From assembly GCA_003116975.1 (NCBI GenBank), contig BGKB01000026.1, forward strand, positions 434,001 to 498,000: a DNA stretch of 64,000 bases, written 5' to 3'. Origin of the DNA: Aurantiochytrium sp. KH105 (lineage: Eukaryota; Sar; Bigyra; Thraustochytrida; Thraustochytriidae). Within the stretch, counting starts at the first letter, position 1. The number at the start of each line of letters is the position of its first letter. Made by a program: the position numbers and the translations under genes. Of this stretch, positions 38,768 to 48,168 are shown in pieces. A model generated the notes under the pieces. That model ran no database searches. It was not told the DNA's origin and saw only the letters and a program-made list of their open reading frames with translations.

Positions 38768-40723
38768 ATGGCGGAGGGCATCCTGGAGCAGCTCCAACTC
38801 GCAGAGGGCCTTGAGGCCTTCAAGGAGGGCAAGCAGCTGCTCAAGGATAAAAAGTACGAGGACGCCGTCGAGAAACTCGGCGCGCTCCTCGGTGAACTCG
38901 TGGAAGAACATGGCGACCTTGGAGCGGCCGTCGCGCCGCTCTACTTTGAATATGGCAACGCGTGCCTGCTCCAGGTCGAGAGCTCGTCGAACGTCTTTGG
39001 CGAGTCCGTCAAGCACAAGAAGGAAGAACCCCCGGCCGAAGCCAAGGAAGCCGCTGCGGATGCTACCGCGGCTGTAGCCGCGACCTCGTCATCCTCATCG
39101 TCATCCTCTTCATCCTCATCAGCATCCTCGAGCTCCTCGACGATGACGCCCGCAAACGGCCACGAGAGCGCGGAGAACAAGGACGACAAAGAGAAGAGCA
39201 AGGACGTCAAAGAGTCTGTCGATCCTGAGCCCACTGCCGCCGGAGGCATTGACGTCGACGCCATCCTCAACGAGCTCATCAATGAGTACAAGAAAAAGCA
39301 CAACGAAGACCCGTCCGACGAGGTCCTGAAACAGTGGCAGCAGTCCCTGGTTGGCGCCGATCTTGGCGCTCTCATGACGGCACAACCGCCTGCAGGCCAC
39401 GCTAGTTCTACCGACAATAGCGACGAAAAGAAAAACAGCCCCGCCGCAAACTCCGCCGACACAACCCCGAACGGTGCCCCGGAAGAACCTCCGAGCAACG
39501 AGTCCAGCATGAGCGCTGAAGATATTGAAGAGCTCATGAGCATCGCGTGGGAAACTCTCGAGAGCGCGCGCGTCATTCTTGCCAAGATCGAAGCCGCCAA
39601 TCACGGCGACGCTGTGACGGACTATGTCCGCGCCAAGATGGTCAATATTTACCTTCGTCTCGGTGACCTGAGCATGGAGCGTGGTCTTTTCGAGGCCTCC
39701 GTCGAGGATTACGGCAAGAGCCTCAGCAAAGCACACGAGCGAGATGCCGCAAGCCCAAAGGACGCATCGAAATCGCCGCATCTCGACCTCGCCGACATTC
39801 ACACTCATCTGGCCACCGCGCACGTGTTTTGCTCCTCGAGCGTTGACACCATTCCCGAGATGCGCGTGCACCAGATTCACGCGTTGCGACATTACCTCTC
39901 TGCCATGTGTCACGTTGCGCTTCATCGTCAGGGCCTTCGCAATGAGGCTACCGCAGACATTGAGGCGATTGTCAAGGCCCTTGACCACGTTCGAGTTGAG
40001 ACCTCGGATTCATCTGCCGCCGCCAAGGCCGACACTGGGGACAAGGACGAGGACGAAGACGAAGACGACGAGGCAGACACGGGATCCAAGAGCAAGGCAC
40101 CCAAGACTGGAAAGGAGGCCAAGGCCCCGGCGGCGAGCGACAAGCAGGAAGGCGAGGACCCTCCCCTTTCTGCAGAGGAGAAAGGGGCGCTGGCCAGAGC
40201 CGCGGAGCAGCTGCAAGCTTTGCTCAAGGTCCTTCCAACCAAGGAGGAAGCGGAAAGCGAGGATGAAGCAACGCGCGACTTTCTCGGCATGGTCGATGAA
40301 CTCAAGATGAAGGTCGACGATATCTTTATCGTTCTCGAGAACCCCGAGGCCACGCGAGCGCTCACAGGTTCCGCTGGTGACGTTGTTGAGGACGCCATGG
40401 GCTCTGCCAATGCCGACGGCGATAATAAGACGTCATCCACGACGACCACTACCGGATTCGACAAACCCTCTGCTGCATTCAGCGGGGAGACTGCGGCTCC
40501 TGCAGCCGGCCCTACGAACCTCTTGCAAGCGCGGAAAAAGGCCGCGCCGCCAAGCAAGAACGAATCTCCTTCTCAAACTTCTTCCAAGGATGGGGCCGAG
40601 GACGACAATGCCAAGGCAGGGGCCGAGGATGATGTTGCCGCGGCCAACAAGCGCAAGGCAGAAGTCGCTGCGGGCGAGGGTGCCAGTAAGCGAGCAAAAA
40701 ACGTGGAGACTAGCTCAACCTGA
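38768..40723 (+). CDS. NASP-type histone chaperone (SHNi-TPR family), 651 aa
   Basis: The ATG at 38768 begins MAEGILEQLQLAEGLEAFKE. TPR 1 at about 5-60 is LLKDKKYEDAVEKLGALLGE. An acidic polyserine and Lys/Asp-rich insertion (about 80-235) splits the TPRs, as in NASP, Hif1 and Sim3. The SHNi-TPR core at about 255-400 includes AWETLESARVILAKIE, VRAKMVNIYLRLGDLSMERG, FEASVEDYGKSLSKA, LADIHTHLATAHVF and HALRHYLSAMCHVALHRQGL. An acidic stretch (DEDEDEDDEAD, about 430) follows, then a basic NLS-like C-terminus. The family hands histone H3-H4 to the nucleus and keeps a soluble histone pool. It is head to head with the HAD hydrolase. Confidence 0.88.
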   Translation: MAEGILEQLQLAEGLEAFKEGKQLLKDKKYEDAVEKLGALLGELVEEHGDLGAAVAPLYFEYGNACLLQVESSSNVFGESVKHKKEEPPAEAKEAAADATAAVAATSSSSSSSSSSSSASSSSSTMTPANGHESAENKDDKEKSKDVKESVDPEPTAAGGIDVDAILNELINEYKKKHNEDPSDEVLKQWQQSLVGADLGALMTAQPPAGHASSTDNSDEKKNSPAANSADTTPNGAPEEPPSNESSMSAEDIEELMSIAWETLESARVILAKIEAANHGDAVTDYVRAKMVNIYLRLGDLSMERGLFEASVEDYGKSLSKAHERDAASPKDASKSPHLDLADIHTHLATAHVFCSSSVDTIPEMRVHQIHALRHYLSAMCHVALHRQGLRNEATADIEAIVKALDHVRVETSDSSAAAKADTGDKDEDEDEDDEADTGSKSKAPKTGKEAKAPAASDKQEGEDPPLSAEEKGALARAAEQLQALLKVLPTKEEAESEDEATRDFLGMVDELKMKVDDIFIVLENPEATRALTGSAGDVVEDAMGSANADGDNKTSSTTTTTGFDKPSAAFSGETAAPAAGPTNLLQARKKAAPPSKNESPSQTSSKDGAEDDNAKAGAEDDVAAANKRKAEVAAGEGASKRAKNVETSST

Positions 40724-41389
40724 TCGACTTCTTCTCCTTCTTCTTCTTTCCCCCCGGTTTTGGGGATGCTGCAAGTTGAACTTTCACCTAAACATTTTCC
40801 TGACGTCAATCTTACTTTGAATGTTCGATCATCTCTCAGAAGATCGAGACTCATCTTGAAAGTAGGCCTAGCCAATGCTTGGCAAGCGAATCAAGAGGAC
40901 TCAATCGTGATCATATCTCTACGCAGAGGGTCTTCATGTTCGTCAAGCTGACAAAGAGGAAATGAATGATCTTGCCATGACTTGGAATTTCTCTTTTCAG
41001 ATGATCAGAGTCTTGATGTGTACGTCAAGCCGCAGTCGAAAGCGGTGCAGCGCATGGCAACGAAAGTCCAAAGCGTTCAAGTTGCAATTGTTAGCGAGCC
41101 GAGATTGCGTCGCAGCCAAGCCCAGCCAGATGACAGACGAGTAAGCACACATCAGGTAGGCCTGTACTTTAGCCCGTCCGTCACGCGTGCAAACTGCGAA
41201 GAGCAGCAGAGCCGCAAACACCGAGACGGCGACGCAGCGGCGCGTGGAGGTCGCGAGAGACGCCGCGGCGCGGCGCGAGGCGAGGCGAGGCGAGGCGAGG
41301 CGCAGCGCAGCGCAGCGTAAGGCAGCGCGGCAAGGCGGCGCAGGCGGGGCTGCTTCTTGAAGCGCTTCGCGGCGGAGCACGTCGCCACC
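40724..41389. other. Intergenic space between NASP and the tryptophan gene
   Basis: It holds the NASP 3' flank and the leader of the IGPS-PRAI gene. AAGTAGGCCTAGCC near 40860 and AGGTAGGCCTGTA near 41150 repeat a motif seen elsewhere. A pentanucleotide array ends 75 bases before the ATG. No gene is supported. Confidence 0.45.
41276..41315. repeat. Pentanucleotide array (CGAGG)n then (CGCAG)n, 8 units
   Basis: Five CGAGG units and three CGCAG units run in register immediately upstream of the IGPS-PRAI gene (ATG at 41390). Confidence 0.95.
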
Positions 41390-43429
41390 ATGGCGTCCGA
41401 GGGAGCCTCGGAGAAGAAAAAGTCAAAGCTCGAGATGATCGTGGAGCAGCGCAAGCTGGACGTCGCTGATGCGAGCAAGACCGTGGAGGCGAAGCAGCTA
41501 AAGGAGCTGATCAAGGTCCGCGAAATGGAACTCGGCGACCCTTTGGACTTGTTCGAGGCCATCAAAGAGCATGGCGAGCGCATCGACGAGATGTTCGTTG
41601 CCGCCGAGTTCAAGCGCGCATCTCCGAGTAAGGGCGACATTGCCACCGACCTCGACCCGGCCGAGCAAGCAGCAAAGTATGCCAAGGCCGGCGCTGGTCT
41701 CGTGTCCGTGCTTACAGAACCAAAGTGGTTTAAGGGAACGCTGGACGATATGCTTGCCGTGCGCAGGGCCGTCGACGAGATCACTCAGCTCGGCGGCTTT
41801 CGCACGCTCGTGCTGCGCAAAGATTTTATCGTCGACGAGTACCAGCTGCTCGAAGCACGCGCATACGGCGCCGACACCGTTCTTCTCATGCTGAGCGTGC
41901 TCAATGAAGACCAGCTGACGGCGCTGCTGAAGCGCTCGCGTGAGCTCAAGATGGAGCCTCTTGTCGAAGTTGTCAACGAGGAGGAGACAGAGATTGCTCT
42001 GCGCGCCGGCGCCAAGGTTCTTGGTGTGAACAACCGCAACCTGCACACCTTTAAAGTTGATATGGAGACGACCCCGCGCATTGCACGCATTGTGCAGGAA
42101 GCCGGAGAGGCCGCGTCGACCCGTGTCCTGGCCCTCAGCGGAATCAAGTCCCGCGAGGATGTGCGCAAGTACGAGGAGCACGGTGGGATTAGCGGTCTGC
42201 TTGTGGGCGAGACGCTCATGCGCGCCCCTAATCCAACCGAGATGATTTCTAGTCTCGTGCGCGAGACGACTGCCCAGGAGCAAGCGCCTCTTGTGAAGAT
42301 TTGCGGCATGAATGACCCGGACGCAGCGCTTACTGCCGCAAAGGCAGGTGCTGACATGATTGGGCTCATTTTCGTGAAAAAGTCATCGCGGTACGTGGAT
42401 ATGGAGACTGCAAAGAAGATTGTGAGCGTGATTCGCGACTATCGGGAGCGCGAGGGCCGTATCGACCTTATGTCAGTTTTTGCGGGCTCGGCCTCAGGAG
42501 ATGCGCGCCCCTGCGGCAAGGAATGCGGGGGCGGCAAGGGCAAATGCTGCGGCAACGGCCAGACCAAGGTTCGAAAGTCCCGACGGAGAAAGGGCAGTCA
42601 CAAGAACAAGAGCTCCTCCAAGGACAGCGAGGAAAGCTCGAAACCTGCAAACGGTGCAAACGAGATCGAATCCTCTGTAATCGAAGCCCGGGCCAATGAT
42701 CATAAATCTGCTGATCAAAAGCAGGGAGGAAGTGCGGACGTGAATGGTCTTGATGAGGACGAGGTCGAAGTCGAAGATGACGAGGATGAAGACGATGTCG
42801 ATGAGGATGAGGCCGAGCGCAGGAACGCCGGCAAGCGCGTGCGCGTTGAAAAGTCGTGGTTCCAGCTCTGGGGCGACATCATCAGCCAGGCATGTCGCGG
42901 TCAAGCGCGGCCTCTGCTCGTGGGGGTTTTTATGAACCAGCCGCTCGACGAGGTGAACAAGCTCGCGCTTGAGGCAGGCGTGGACCTGATTCAGCTGCAC
43001 AGCTCGGAGGCTCCCGAGTACGAGGCACAGTGCGCCTTGCCGGTGATTCGTGTTGTCCACGTCGATGCGCAGGCTACTGCCTCGGAGGAGATTCTGCCCA
43101 TTGACGCTGCCGCTCTTGAGAAAGGACCCGCCAGCGCGCTCTTGCTCGACACGAGCATCAAGGGCGGCGCTACGGGAGGCACAGGCAAGACGTTTGACTG
43201 GAATATTGCGAAAAAGCTTGCAGAACGCGACAGCCTGCCCCTCGTCATGGCGGGAGGTCTGACCCCAGAAAATGTTGCCGAAGCTGTGGCGGTTGCCAAG
43301 CCTTGGTGCGTTGATGTGGCCAGTGGCGTTGAGGCTAGCGCCGGCGTCAAGGACCACGACAAGATCCGCGCTTTCGTCAAGGCCGCAAAGGACACGAGCG
43401 CTGCCGCGCCCGCCACTTCATCATCATAA
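41390..43429 (+). CDS. Indole-3-glycerol-phosphate synthase / phosphoribosylanthranilate isomerase fusion, 679 aa
   Basis: The ATG at 41390 sits in a GCCACCATGG context. IGPS covers about 10-290. Its barrel residues are clear: AAEFKRASPSKG (Glu and Lys of strand 1), LVLRKDFIVDEYQLLEARAY (Lys), LVEVVNEEETE (Glu), LGVNNRNLHTF (Asn) and LALSGIKSREDV (Ser). PRAI follows from about 300: VKICGMNDPDAALTAAKAGA with the catalytic Cys, LVGVFMNQPLDEV, LIQLHSSE, and CVDVASGVEASAGVKD with the catalytic Asp. Together they catalyse two consecutive steps of tryptophan synthesis. Between helix 2 and strand 3 of the PRAI barrel about 125 residues are inserted (about 363-490), first Cys/Gly/Lys-rich, then acidic. 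The order IGPS-PRAI without a GATase differs from fungal TrpC. Confidence 0.95.
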   Translation: MASEGASEKKKSKLEMIVEQRKLDVADASKTVEAKQLKELIKVREMELGDPLDLFEAIKEHGERIDEMFVAAEFKRASPSKGDIATDLDPAEQAAKYAKAGAGLVSVLTEPKWFKGTLDDMLAVRRAVDEITQLGGFRTLVLRKDFIVDEYQLLEARAYGADTVLLMLSVLNEDQLTALLKRSRELKMEPLVEVVNEEETEIALRAGAKVLGVNNRNLHTFKVDMETTPRIARIVQEAGEAASTRVLALSGIKSREDVRKYEEHGGISGLLVGETLMRAPNPTEMISSLVRETTAQEQAPLVKICGMNDPDAALTAAKAGADMIGLIFVKKSSRYVDMETAKKIVSVIRDYREREGRIDLMSVFAGSASGDARPCGKECGGGKGKCCGNGQTKVRKSRRRKGSHKNKSSSKDSEESSKPANGANEIESSVIEARANDHKSADQKQGGSADVNGLDEDEVEVEDDEDEDDVDEDEAERRNAGKRVRVEKSWFQLWGDIISQACRGQARPLLVGVFMNQPLDEVNKLALEAGVDLIQLHSSEAPEYEAQCALPVIRVVHVDAQATASEEILPIDAAALEKGPASALLLDTSIKGGATGGTGKTFDWNIAKKLAERDSLPLVMAGGLTPENVAEAVAVAKPWCVDVASGVEASAGVKDHDKIRAFVKAAKDTSAAAPATSSS

Positions 43430-44311
43430 AAGTTTTTTTCTTGTTTTGCTTTTTTACCGAATTACATTGTGCTGTCCAAGAGGTGGATGAAAAGTATACG
43501 GAGAGATTTGGCCTTGGCCTATGCGGCTATTTACTCTTGTGTTTGCAGACCGCGGCGAGGACGACTGGCTTCGGCTCGGCCTGAAACGTGCAAATTCAGG
43601 CAACTTTGAAGACGAAAAGATATCGCTTGTTCGCGCCACGTGGGGTGGTAAGAATAGGAATTAGAGTCCTCAAAAGCGCCAGGTAAGGCACCAATGAGAG
43701 TTAAAACTCTCGAGTATTCTAGCGACCCAATTTCCAAGGCTCGCATCGGCCTTTTGCAGAAGACTTGCCGTCACCTGGGAGGTTCAGTCTCAGCACCGTC
43801 ATCGCCAACAAAAGTTGCCGACTCGGTCGATTTTTCCGAGAATGAGCATGAGACGAAAAGGATAATGAGACAAGGCAGCACTCCGAACATGCGCCTCGTG
43901 TATTTCTGATTCTCGGAAGATTTCGGTCAGCTTGCCATACATGTAGAGGTGTATGGATCATGCCGTAAGAGCTCCACGGCAAGCCTCTGCCGTTTGTCAT
44001 CATAGCAATCCAAAAGAGATTGTTCCGCGCTGCTTGAAAACTTATAAAAGAGAAAAACTCGTGGCAAAGAGCAAGGGAAAGGGACTTTTTAATCAACCAC
44101 AAGAAGGAAAGCAAGCATGCAAGCATGCAAGCTTGAATACCAAAGAATCGAAAGCAAGAAAAGAAAAGAGTGTGAAAGGCAAAGGCCAAGATCGCATCAA
44201 TTTACGTACGCCGCAATCGCTGCTGGTCTCAAAAGGTTACGACATCCCAAGCTGGAGTGAGCAACCTGCCCTTCTCAAGACAGGGCACACGCCGCCGCTC
44301 AAAAGCGCCGT
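43430..44311. other. Convergent intergenic space, 0.9 kb, no supported gene
   Basis: This holds the 3' ends of the tryptophan gene (+) and RPS29 (-). Short ORFs exist on both strands (a plus one of 71 codons from 43694 and a minus one of 156 codons), but none shows a domain, signal or splice-site support. Composition is lower in GC than the neighbours. Confidence 0.45.
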
Positions 44312-44476
44312 TTACCTGTACTTCTTGAAGCCAATATCGGTGGCGCGCTCGCGGAAGCACTGGCGGCACATGTTGAGGTGGTACTTGCGGATGAGGCCGG
44401 AGCGCGACGCGCACGTGCGGCACTGGCGCGAGCCCTTGCCGTACTTGCGCGGGTGGGTGTTCTGGAGGTCCGTCAT
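44312..44476 (-). CDS. RPS29: 40S ribosomal protein S29 (uS14), 54 aa
   Basis: The start is the ATG at 44476 within a longer open frame. The protein is [20 protein letters not shown] then [20 protein letters not shown] and IGFKKYR, almost the canonical eukaryotic uS14 sequence. The four zinc-binding cysteines are Cys19, Cys22, Cys37 and Cys40. It has 54 residues against 56 in human. The rest of the long frame upstream is GC-rich leader. A minus-strand GTACGTG donor at 44822 and a CACAG acceptor at 44482 predict a leader intron of 341 bases that ends five bases before the ATG. Two GCAAGTG/TATA elements lie about 80-145 bases upstream of the donor. Confidence 0.97.
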   Translation of the reverse strand: MTDLQNTHPRKYGKGSRQCRTCASRSGLIRKYHLNMCRQCFRERATDIGFKKYR

Positions 44477-44481
44477 GGTGC

Positions 44482-44822
44482 CTGTGTTTGCACGACTGTT
44501 TCTGCGCAAATCAACCCGTGAACCAATCAACCGTCCACATCTCAAAGTCAGTCTCGGCGTCCACATCATCCCCCTCTCCCCCACGTCATCGACGCCCTCG
44601 CCCAGCTCCTCCTGCTCTTCGTCGTCGTTGTCGTCGTAGCGCTGGTTCTGGTCCTCGCCATCCTCCTCCCTCCATCCGCCGCCCGCTCCGCGAGCCGGCA
44701 CTCGGCTGCGCGCGGCAGGCGCGGCGCTCCTCCTCCTCCTCCTCCTCCTCCTCCTCCTCCTCCTCCGCGCCGGCCGCCGCGCGCAGCCGCGCCGCGCCCG
44801 CCGCCCTCGCGCGCGCACGTAC
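44482..44822 (-). other. Predicted intron in the RPS29 5' leader
   Basis: Donor CAG-GTACGTG and acceptor CAAACACAG-GCACCATG fit the other introns of the window. No ATG precedes it in the first exon. Long leader introns are common in ribosomal protein genes. No transcript is available to confirm it. Confidence 0.5.
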
Positions 44823-44901
44823 CTGGTGCTCGCTAAAGCTTGTCTGCCCTGCGCCGCGGCCACTCGCGCTGCCGCCGCTCGTTTCCGCGCCCTTGGCGCC
44901 G

Positions 44902-44925
44902 CCCTATAGCCCACTTGCGCCGCGC
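44902..44925 (-). promoter_or_regulatory. GCGCAAGTGGGCTATAG element, RPS29-proximal copy
   Basis: On the minus strand the site reads GGCGCAAGTGGGCTATAGG. TATAG lies about 80 bases before the predicted leader-intron donor, a fair distance for a core promoter and short first exon. Confidence 0.55.
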
Positions 44926-44946
44926 TCTGCCGCACTGTGGCCCCGC

Positions 44947-44967
44947 GCTATACCCCACTTGCGGCCG
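44947..44967 (-). promoter_or_regulatory. GCAAGTGGGGTATAGC element, RPS29-distal copy
   Basis: A second copy, 41-45 bases further upstream on the minus strand, differs by one base around the TATA. The sequence between the copies (CGCACTGTGGCC) also recurs near 19613-19625. Confidence 0.5.
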
Positions 44968-45554
44968 CCCGCGCGCCGCCGCCCCTCGTTGCGCGCCCCG
45001 CTCAAACTCGTAGCGCCCCTTCTCTGCAGCCCCTTGCCGCCGGGTCCGGTGCGCATCGCGGGCGCAATAGGGGGTCCCCGCGTTCCCTGGAGGGGCCAGA
45101 CTTCGCTGCCAGGGGAAGGGCGGTGCGTGAGCCCGGGGTCTTGTATTTAGAATAGTATTATATGAAGAGTGGTTGCTGATACAAGGCAGGGAAGGGAGGC
45201 GGAGGGCTGGGGGCCACGCAATCGCGGAAGGGCGGTCTGGTGGGAGAAGCACCACGCGGGTGGCGCAAGGAAAACTCGAGACGGCGAGGACTCTTCGAGC
45301 CCGGGCCGGAAGCGAAGTATCTTGAGAGGGAGGAACTGAGGAAGGCGCGGAAGCGGCCATGGCGGGAGGGAGAATTCCGGGAGAAGGAAAAGGTGAAGAA
45401 AGGAAAAGAATTTGAGGGCTAAAAGTTTGATTGACATGAGATTGGGATTTTCCTGTCATTCAGTTTTATTGGAGGACCATGCAAGGAAGTTATGGAGGTG
45501 GTTCTAAAAGAAGGAGGGAAAACAATCTGTTGCAGAGCAGAACTAGTTTCAAAG

Positions 45555-46637
45555 CTAGGCTAGAAAAAGGAGCCAAAACGCGACAAAGATTGTCAAGAGT
45601 GGATGCGCGATCCAAGAAGTCGAAGAACTCGTAGGCTCAGCTGGAGTCGGCGCAGCAGATGTAGGGCTCGGTGTCGGAGGGCAAGTTTCGTCGCTTTCAA
45701 TATCGCCCGTGACGAGCTCTGGCTGCGGACCGCACAGCGAATTAAAACTTGCGTTGAAGACCTCAAGGTTCGTAAGGTCAGCCATGCTGCTTGGGAGGTG
45801 CCAGATCTGGTTCTGGGCCACGTCCAACAGTCTCAACGCAATTAAGTCCCCAATGCTCTCTGGAAGATATGTCAGGTTATTTCTTGCTGCGCGCAGATAT
45901 CGCAAGGTCGTGCATTGACCGATCGATTCTGGCAGCGACAAGAGCTCGTTGTCGGAAACGTAAAGCGCGGTCAATACCGGCAACTCCGAGATCGACTCTG
46001 GAAGAGCAGTGAGCATATTCGAGGCGGCGTTGAGATAAGTCAAACTTGACATGTCGCTAATGCTCTCAGGAAGCGACGAAAGAGCATTGTTGTTAATGAG
46101 AACCCTCTGCAGCTTGTCAAGTCTCCCGAGACTCGCTGGAAGCGCGGTCAGCGTATTCCATGCAAAGTTTACCTCCTTCAGTTCCTTGAGGCCTTCCCAA
46201 TTACTCGGGAGATGGAGCAGATCATTACTTTGCATGACGAGCGTGGTGAGGCTTGATAATTCTCCAAACGATTCCGGGAGTGCAGTGACTGGGCTGCTAT
46301 ACATGGTGAGACTCTGCAAAGCCGTCAGATCACTAATGGTTTCGGGGAGTGCAGAGATTTCTGTGGACGCAATATACAGACTTGTCAAATATCTAAGTTG
46401 CTCGACACCTTCCAGCGAAGTAATGTCCTCGTACCGGACAGAAATGTCCTGGAGATTCTCCATTCCATTAATCACGGATGCAAAGGTCTCGCCTTCATCG
46501 ATGTCATGTGAGCAAGACAATTCGGTCGTGGTGCTGCCACACGGAGCCGGCTTGCAGGTACAGTCATGAGCATGGAGGTTCATCGCTTCAAGAGCAATGA
46601 CGAGCAAAACTACAGCGAGAAGTGTTGATAGCTGCAT
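45555..46637 (-). CDS. Secreted, GPI-type leucine-rich-repeat protein, 360 aa
   Basis: The ATG at 46637 opens a signal peptide (MQLSTLLAVVLLVIALEAMN, hydrophobic core about 4-18). A Cys-rich cap follows (CTCKPAPCG, then LSCS). From about 60 to 300 there are about ten LRRs of 23 residues with the pattern LxxLxxLxLxxNxLxxLPESIGxL, for example LTALPESISELPVLTALYVS and LLSLPESIGQCTTLRYLRAA. A short Cys pair caps the C-side. A Ser/Thr/Pro stalk (about 315-342) is followed by a hydrophobic end (LLTIFVAFWLLFLA) after Ser-Ser-Ser-Thr-Ser, which fits a GPI-attachment signal. It should sit on the cell surface. The ligand is unknown. Confidence 0.87.
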   Translation of the reverse strand: MQLSTLLAVVLLVIALEAMNLHAHDCTCKPAPCGSTTTELSCSHDIDEGETFASVINGMENLQDISVRYEDITSLEGVEQLRYLTSLYIASTEISALPETISDLTALQSLTMYSSPVTALPESFGELSSLTTLVMQSNDLLHLPSNWEGLKELKEVNFAWNTLTALPASLGRLDKLQRVLINNNALSSLPESISDMSSLTYLNAASNMLTALPESISELPVLTALYVSDNELLSLPESIGQCTTLRYLRAARNNLTYLPESIGDLIALRLLDVAQNQIWHLPSSMADLTNLEVFNASFNSLCGPQPELVTGDIESDETCPPTPSPTSAAPTPAEPTSSSTSWIAHPLLTIFVAFWLLFLA

Positions 46638-48168
46638 GGTGATGTAACGATGGCTTGAGACTATTTCGAGACGCTACTTTTTTGCTTGCTATTTTGCTTT
46701 TTGCCTTGAGAATTCGGGTTTTGCCTGGGCGCGAGATGGCCGACTATGATCGCGGCAACGTACGTGCCGTGATTCATGGGAACGCTGCCGCATGCGCGTC
46801 CCACGTGAGATTTCCTTGCCCGCCTGCTCGCTCCAAGCAGAGTATTTGAGCTTGAATCGATCAAAGCTTGGAAAGAGGCCTACACAAAAATAGAATGTAT
46901 AAAATGAGCGCACGCCATGCTGAGAGCCTCTTTGTCTCTTACTCACTCAAGTATACCAACAGCATTTACCGATAAGTTGATGCAGCCACGCAACGCGCTG
47001 ATAGAATGTATGGACTACCTTGAACGAGGTAAAGTGCGATCTGCGCGTGCAGGCTGCTCAGGCTTCACACTTTCTATAAAATGAGTGACGGGCCTCCTTT
47101 TATATAAGACCATCTCGACCTAGTGCTGACTTGACGTGCCAGTGGCGTGCCAGAGACGAACTTGATGGCGAACAACTTGACGTCAGTAATACTCTTCTTT
47201 CAGGGAAAGCACCAATCTCAAAATCCTAAACAGGGAGATCTGTAAAGGGTGTGAGTATTGCGATGAGGCCGAGAGAAGTGCTCTTTTCGTACCAGACAGA
47301 TCTCATTACTTTTTGAATACACCATACACACCTTGAGCAATACTTGTCGTCCTGTGTGGCGATGAGCAGCAGCAGCAGCAGCAGCCGCATGCGTGTCCCG
47401 TGTTCCTGCTTCATGTAGAACATTGGCGCCAAAATCGAACACAAAGATTGAGAACAGACACGAAAACAAAAGTTTTATAAAACAAGCGCACGCCATGCTC
47501 AAAGCCTGTTTACCTCGTACCTACTCATGTAAGCACAGCTTAGCGATCCATGAGAAAAGCACCCGACGCATGTCCCACGAGGGAGATTTTTTTGTATGCG
47601 CGCACTTAACGAGCAAAAAGGGTAGAGCTGAATGGCCCAGATCTCAGCCTAGACTCCAGACATTGGCCCAGCTGGATTGCGAATACATGCACACACAAAA
47701 TTGGAGTGGGTAGGGGGGCATGGAGCAAAGCGGGCGTGCGCCACGGACTCCGCAGCTCTCCTCTCTAGCTGTAAGTGCAGAAGAGGGGAAGGCCCTGGAG
47801 CCACACGGACCGCTGAATGTACGTACGATCTGCGCGCACAGCAGGCTGCACTTGCCTTGTACTTTCTTTTTGGGGATTTGGCCTTCACGAGCTCGAGGCG
47901 TCTCCAAAACGAAAGGTGGCCTTTTGCTGTGACGTGATTGGAAAAGATCGACGGTGTATGAAAGCCCATTTTGCTTGCAAGACCTGTCTTTTGTTTCCAT
48001 CAAAAGCCAACACGGCCTCGAGATGTGGCAAAGACTGCAAATAAGAAGAGCAATGTAAAATCCCTAACAATTTTGAACCTGAACGGGCAAGATCCGCGCC
48101 AAAAAGTATGCGAGATCTACGCCCGAGCTACGCGAGATTAGAGCTACACTTAAAAGCACGCGAAACTT
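46638..48168. other. Divergent-type intergenic space, 1.5 kb, TATA-rich repeats
   Basis: No ORF with recognisable features is present. Three diverged units carry a TATAAAA stretch followed by GAG and GCGCACG: near 46898, 47079 and 47474. The two outer units continue GCGCACGCCATGCT. A CGATCTGCGCG segment near 47037 also recurs near 47827. The DNA is less GC-rich than the genes. It could be a decayed duplication or an array of small transcription units. Confidence 0.45.

Larger units (their letters stand above)
44477..45554. other. RPS29 leader and promoter region, then a purine-rich stretch
   Basis: The part nearest RPS29 carries the predicted leader intron (44482-44822), a CTC trinucleotide run (about 44729-44766) and the paired promoter elements at 44902-44967. 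The stretch 45170-45420 is strongly purine-rich on the plus strand; a 60-codon ORF there begins at GTG and is only charged sequence, so it is not called. Confidence 0.5.

Noticed and set aside
44312-44935. Extending the RPS29 protein upstream to 208 residues
   Set aside because: The extra part is Arg/Ala-rich GC sequence, lacks conservation to uS14 and contains the predicted leader-intron donor; the canonical protein starts at 44476.
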